6,109 bases of DNA, from NCBI GenBank assembly GCA_964523005.1, contig CAZFZL010000092.1:1-6109 (forward strand), written 5' to 3'. The notes under the pieces were generated by a model. That model saw nothing but the letters and a program-made list of their open reading frames with translations, did not search any database and was not told the origin of the DNA. The DNA is from UMGS1307 sp964523005. Its GTDB lineage: Bacteria; Bacillota; Clostridia; Oscillospirales; CAG-382. This document shows positions 6,003 to 6,109 of this stretch, in pieces. The position numbers and the translations under genes were made by a program. How positions within the stretch are numbered: position 1 is the first letter of the stretch; every line of letters starts with the position of its first letter.

Positions 6003-6109
6003 ACTTGCGGAAGGCTTGCTTCGCCGCTTGTGCGCTTCGCGCACCTGCAGCGTTGACGGCCTCGCGAAAATGCCCTTGCCAGCAAGCATTTTCGCTTCGT
6101 GGTATAATA
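5992..6109. repeat. MITE-like intergenic repeat bracketed by 12-base direct repeats
   Basis: CGTGGTATAATA occurs at 5992-6003 and again at 6098-6109, the very edge of the window, 106 bases apart. The 94 bases between are GC-rich and unlike the A/T-rich flank on the left. Their ends form imperfect terminal inverted repeats: GCGGAAGGCTTGCT at 6007-6020 and the reverse complement of 6081-6095, GCGAAAATGCTTGCT, with about 12 of 15 positions alike. The interior holds two hairpins: GTGCGC-TTC-GCGCAC at 6030-6044, and a perfect 10-base stem GCGAAAATGC/GCATTTTCGC at 6064-6073 and 6086-6095. No T-run follows either hairpin, so they are not ordinary terminators. It may be a small non-autonomous element with a target duplication, or one unit of a tandem repeat continuing outside the window. 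Confidence 0.5.

Noticed and set aside
5870..6085. A 71-codon open frame on the minus strand upstream of the operon
   Set aside because: It runs through the GC-rich repeat and the AT-rich promoter region. The composition is arbitrary, there is no good ribosome binding site, and it ends in promoter-proximal sequence.
6064..6095. 10-base-pair hairpin at the right edge considered as an intrinsic terminator
   Set aside because: No T-run follows on either strand, and it coincides with the end of the repeat-like element, which explains it better.

Overview
The window is most consistent with a chromosomal catabolic locus from a Gram-positive bacterium, probably a gut-type clostridial Firmicute. The clues are purine-rich Shine-Dalgarno sites before nearly every gene, consensus sigma-A promoters, an extended -10 box of the TGGTATAAT kind, a PHI close to Bacillus HxlB, and GC content that looks middling by eye. 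This is inference; there is no rRNA or other phylogenetic marker here.

All genes lie on the minus strand and read right to left as one tight operon. From the promoter at about 5818-5846 the order is: a galactitol-1-phosphate 5-dehydrogenase-like zinc dehydrogenase (5784-4774), a second zinc-dependent dehydrogenase (4757-3669), a TIM-barrel sugar (phosphate) isomerase/epimerase (3655-2750), a SIS-domain 6-phospho-3-hexuloisomerase-like protein (2745-2185), a mannose-6-phosphate-isomerase-like cupin (2170-896), a DeoR-family regulator (834-67), and the first 14 codons of an FGGY carbohydrate kinase that runs off the left edge (43-1). Gaps between the enzyme genes are 4-16 bases, so they are almost certainly co-transcribed. 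Two annotated starts differ from the longest ORF because of clear ribosome binding sites: 4757 rather than GTG 4763, and 5784 rather than 5799.

Together the genes form a rare-sugar or polyol catabolic module. Two dehydrogenases interconvert an alditol (or alditol phosphate) and a keto sugar, an epimerase and a cupin isomerase rearrange the sugar, an FGGY kinase phosphorylates it, and a PHI-like isomerase could deliver fructose-6-phosphate. The DeoR repressor probably senses a phosphorylated intermediate. The substrate cannot be read from the sequence. A PHI homologue without hexulose-phosphate synthase in the window, beside two polyol-type dehydrogenases, suggests that a 3-hexulose-6-phosphate is made by oxidation rather than by formaldehyde fixation. 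No transporter is visible.

The right-hand 325 bases (5785-6109) hold no convincing gene. They contain the operon promoter, two operator candidates (a perfect 6-4-6 inverted repeat and a pair of 9-base direct repeats), an AT-rich stretch, and a strong promoter pointing right. Beyond that is a GC-rich, hairpin-rich segment of about 94 bases. It has imperfect terminal inverted repeats and is bracketed by two copies of a 12-base sequence containing the -10 box, so it looks like a small MITE-like or intergenic repeat inserted into, or duplicated with, a divergent promoter.
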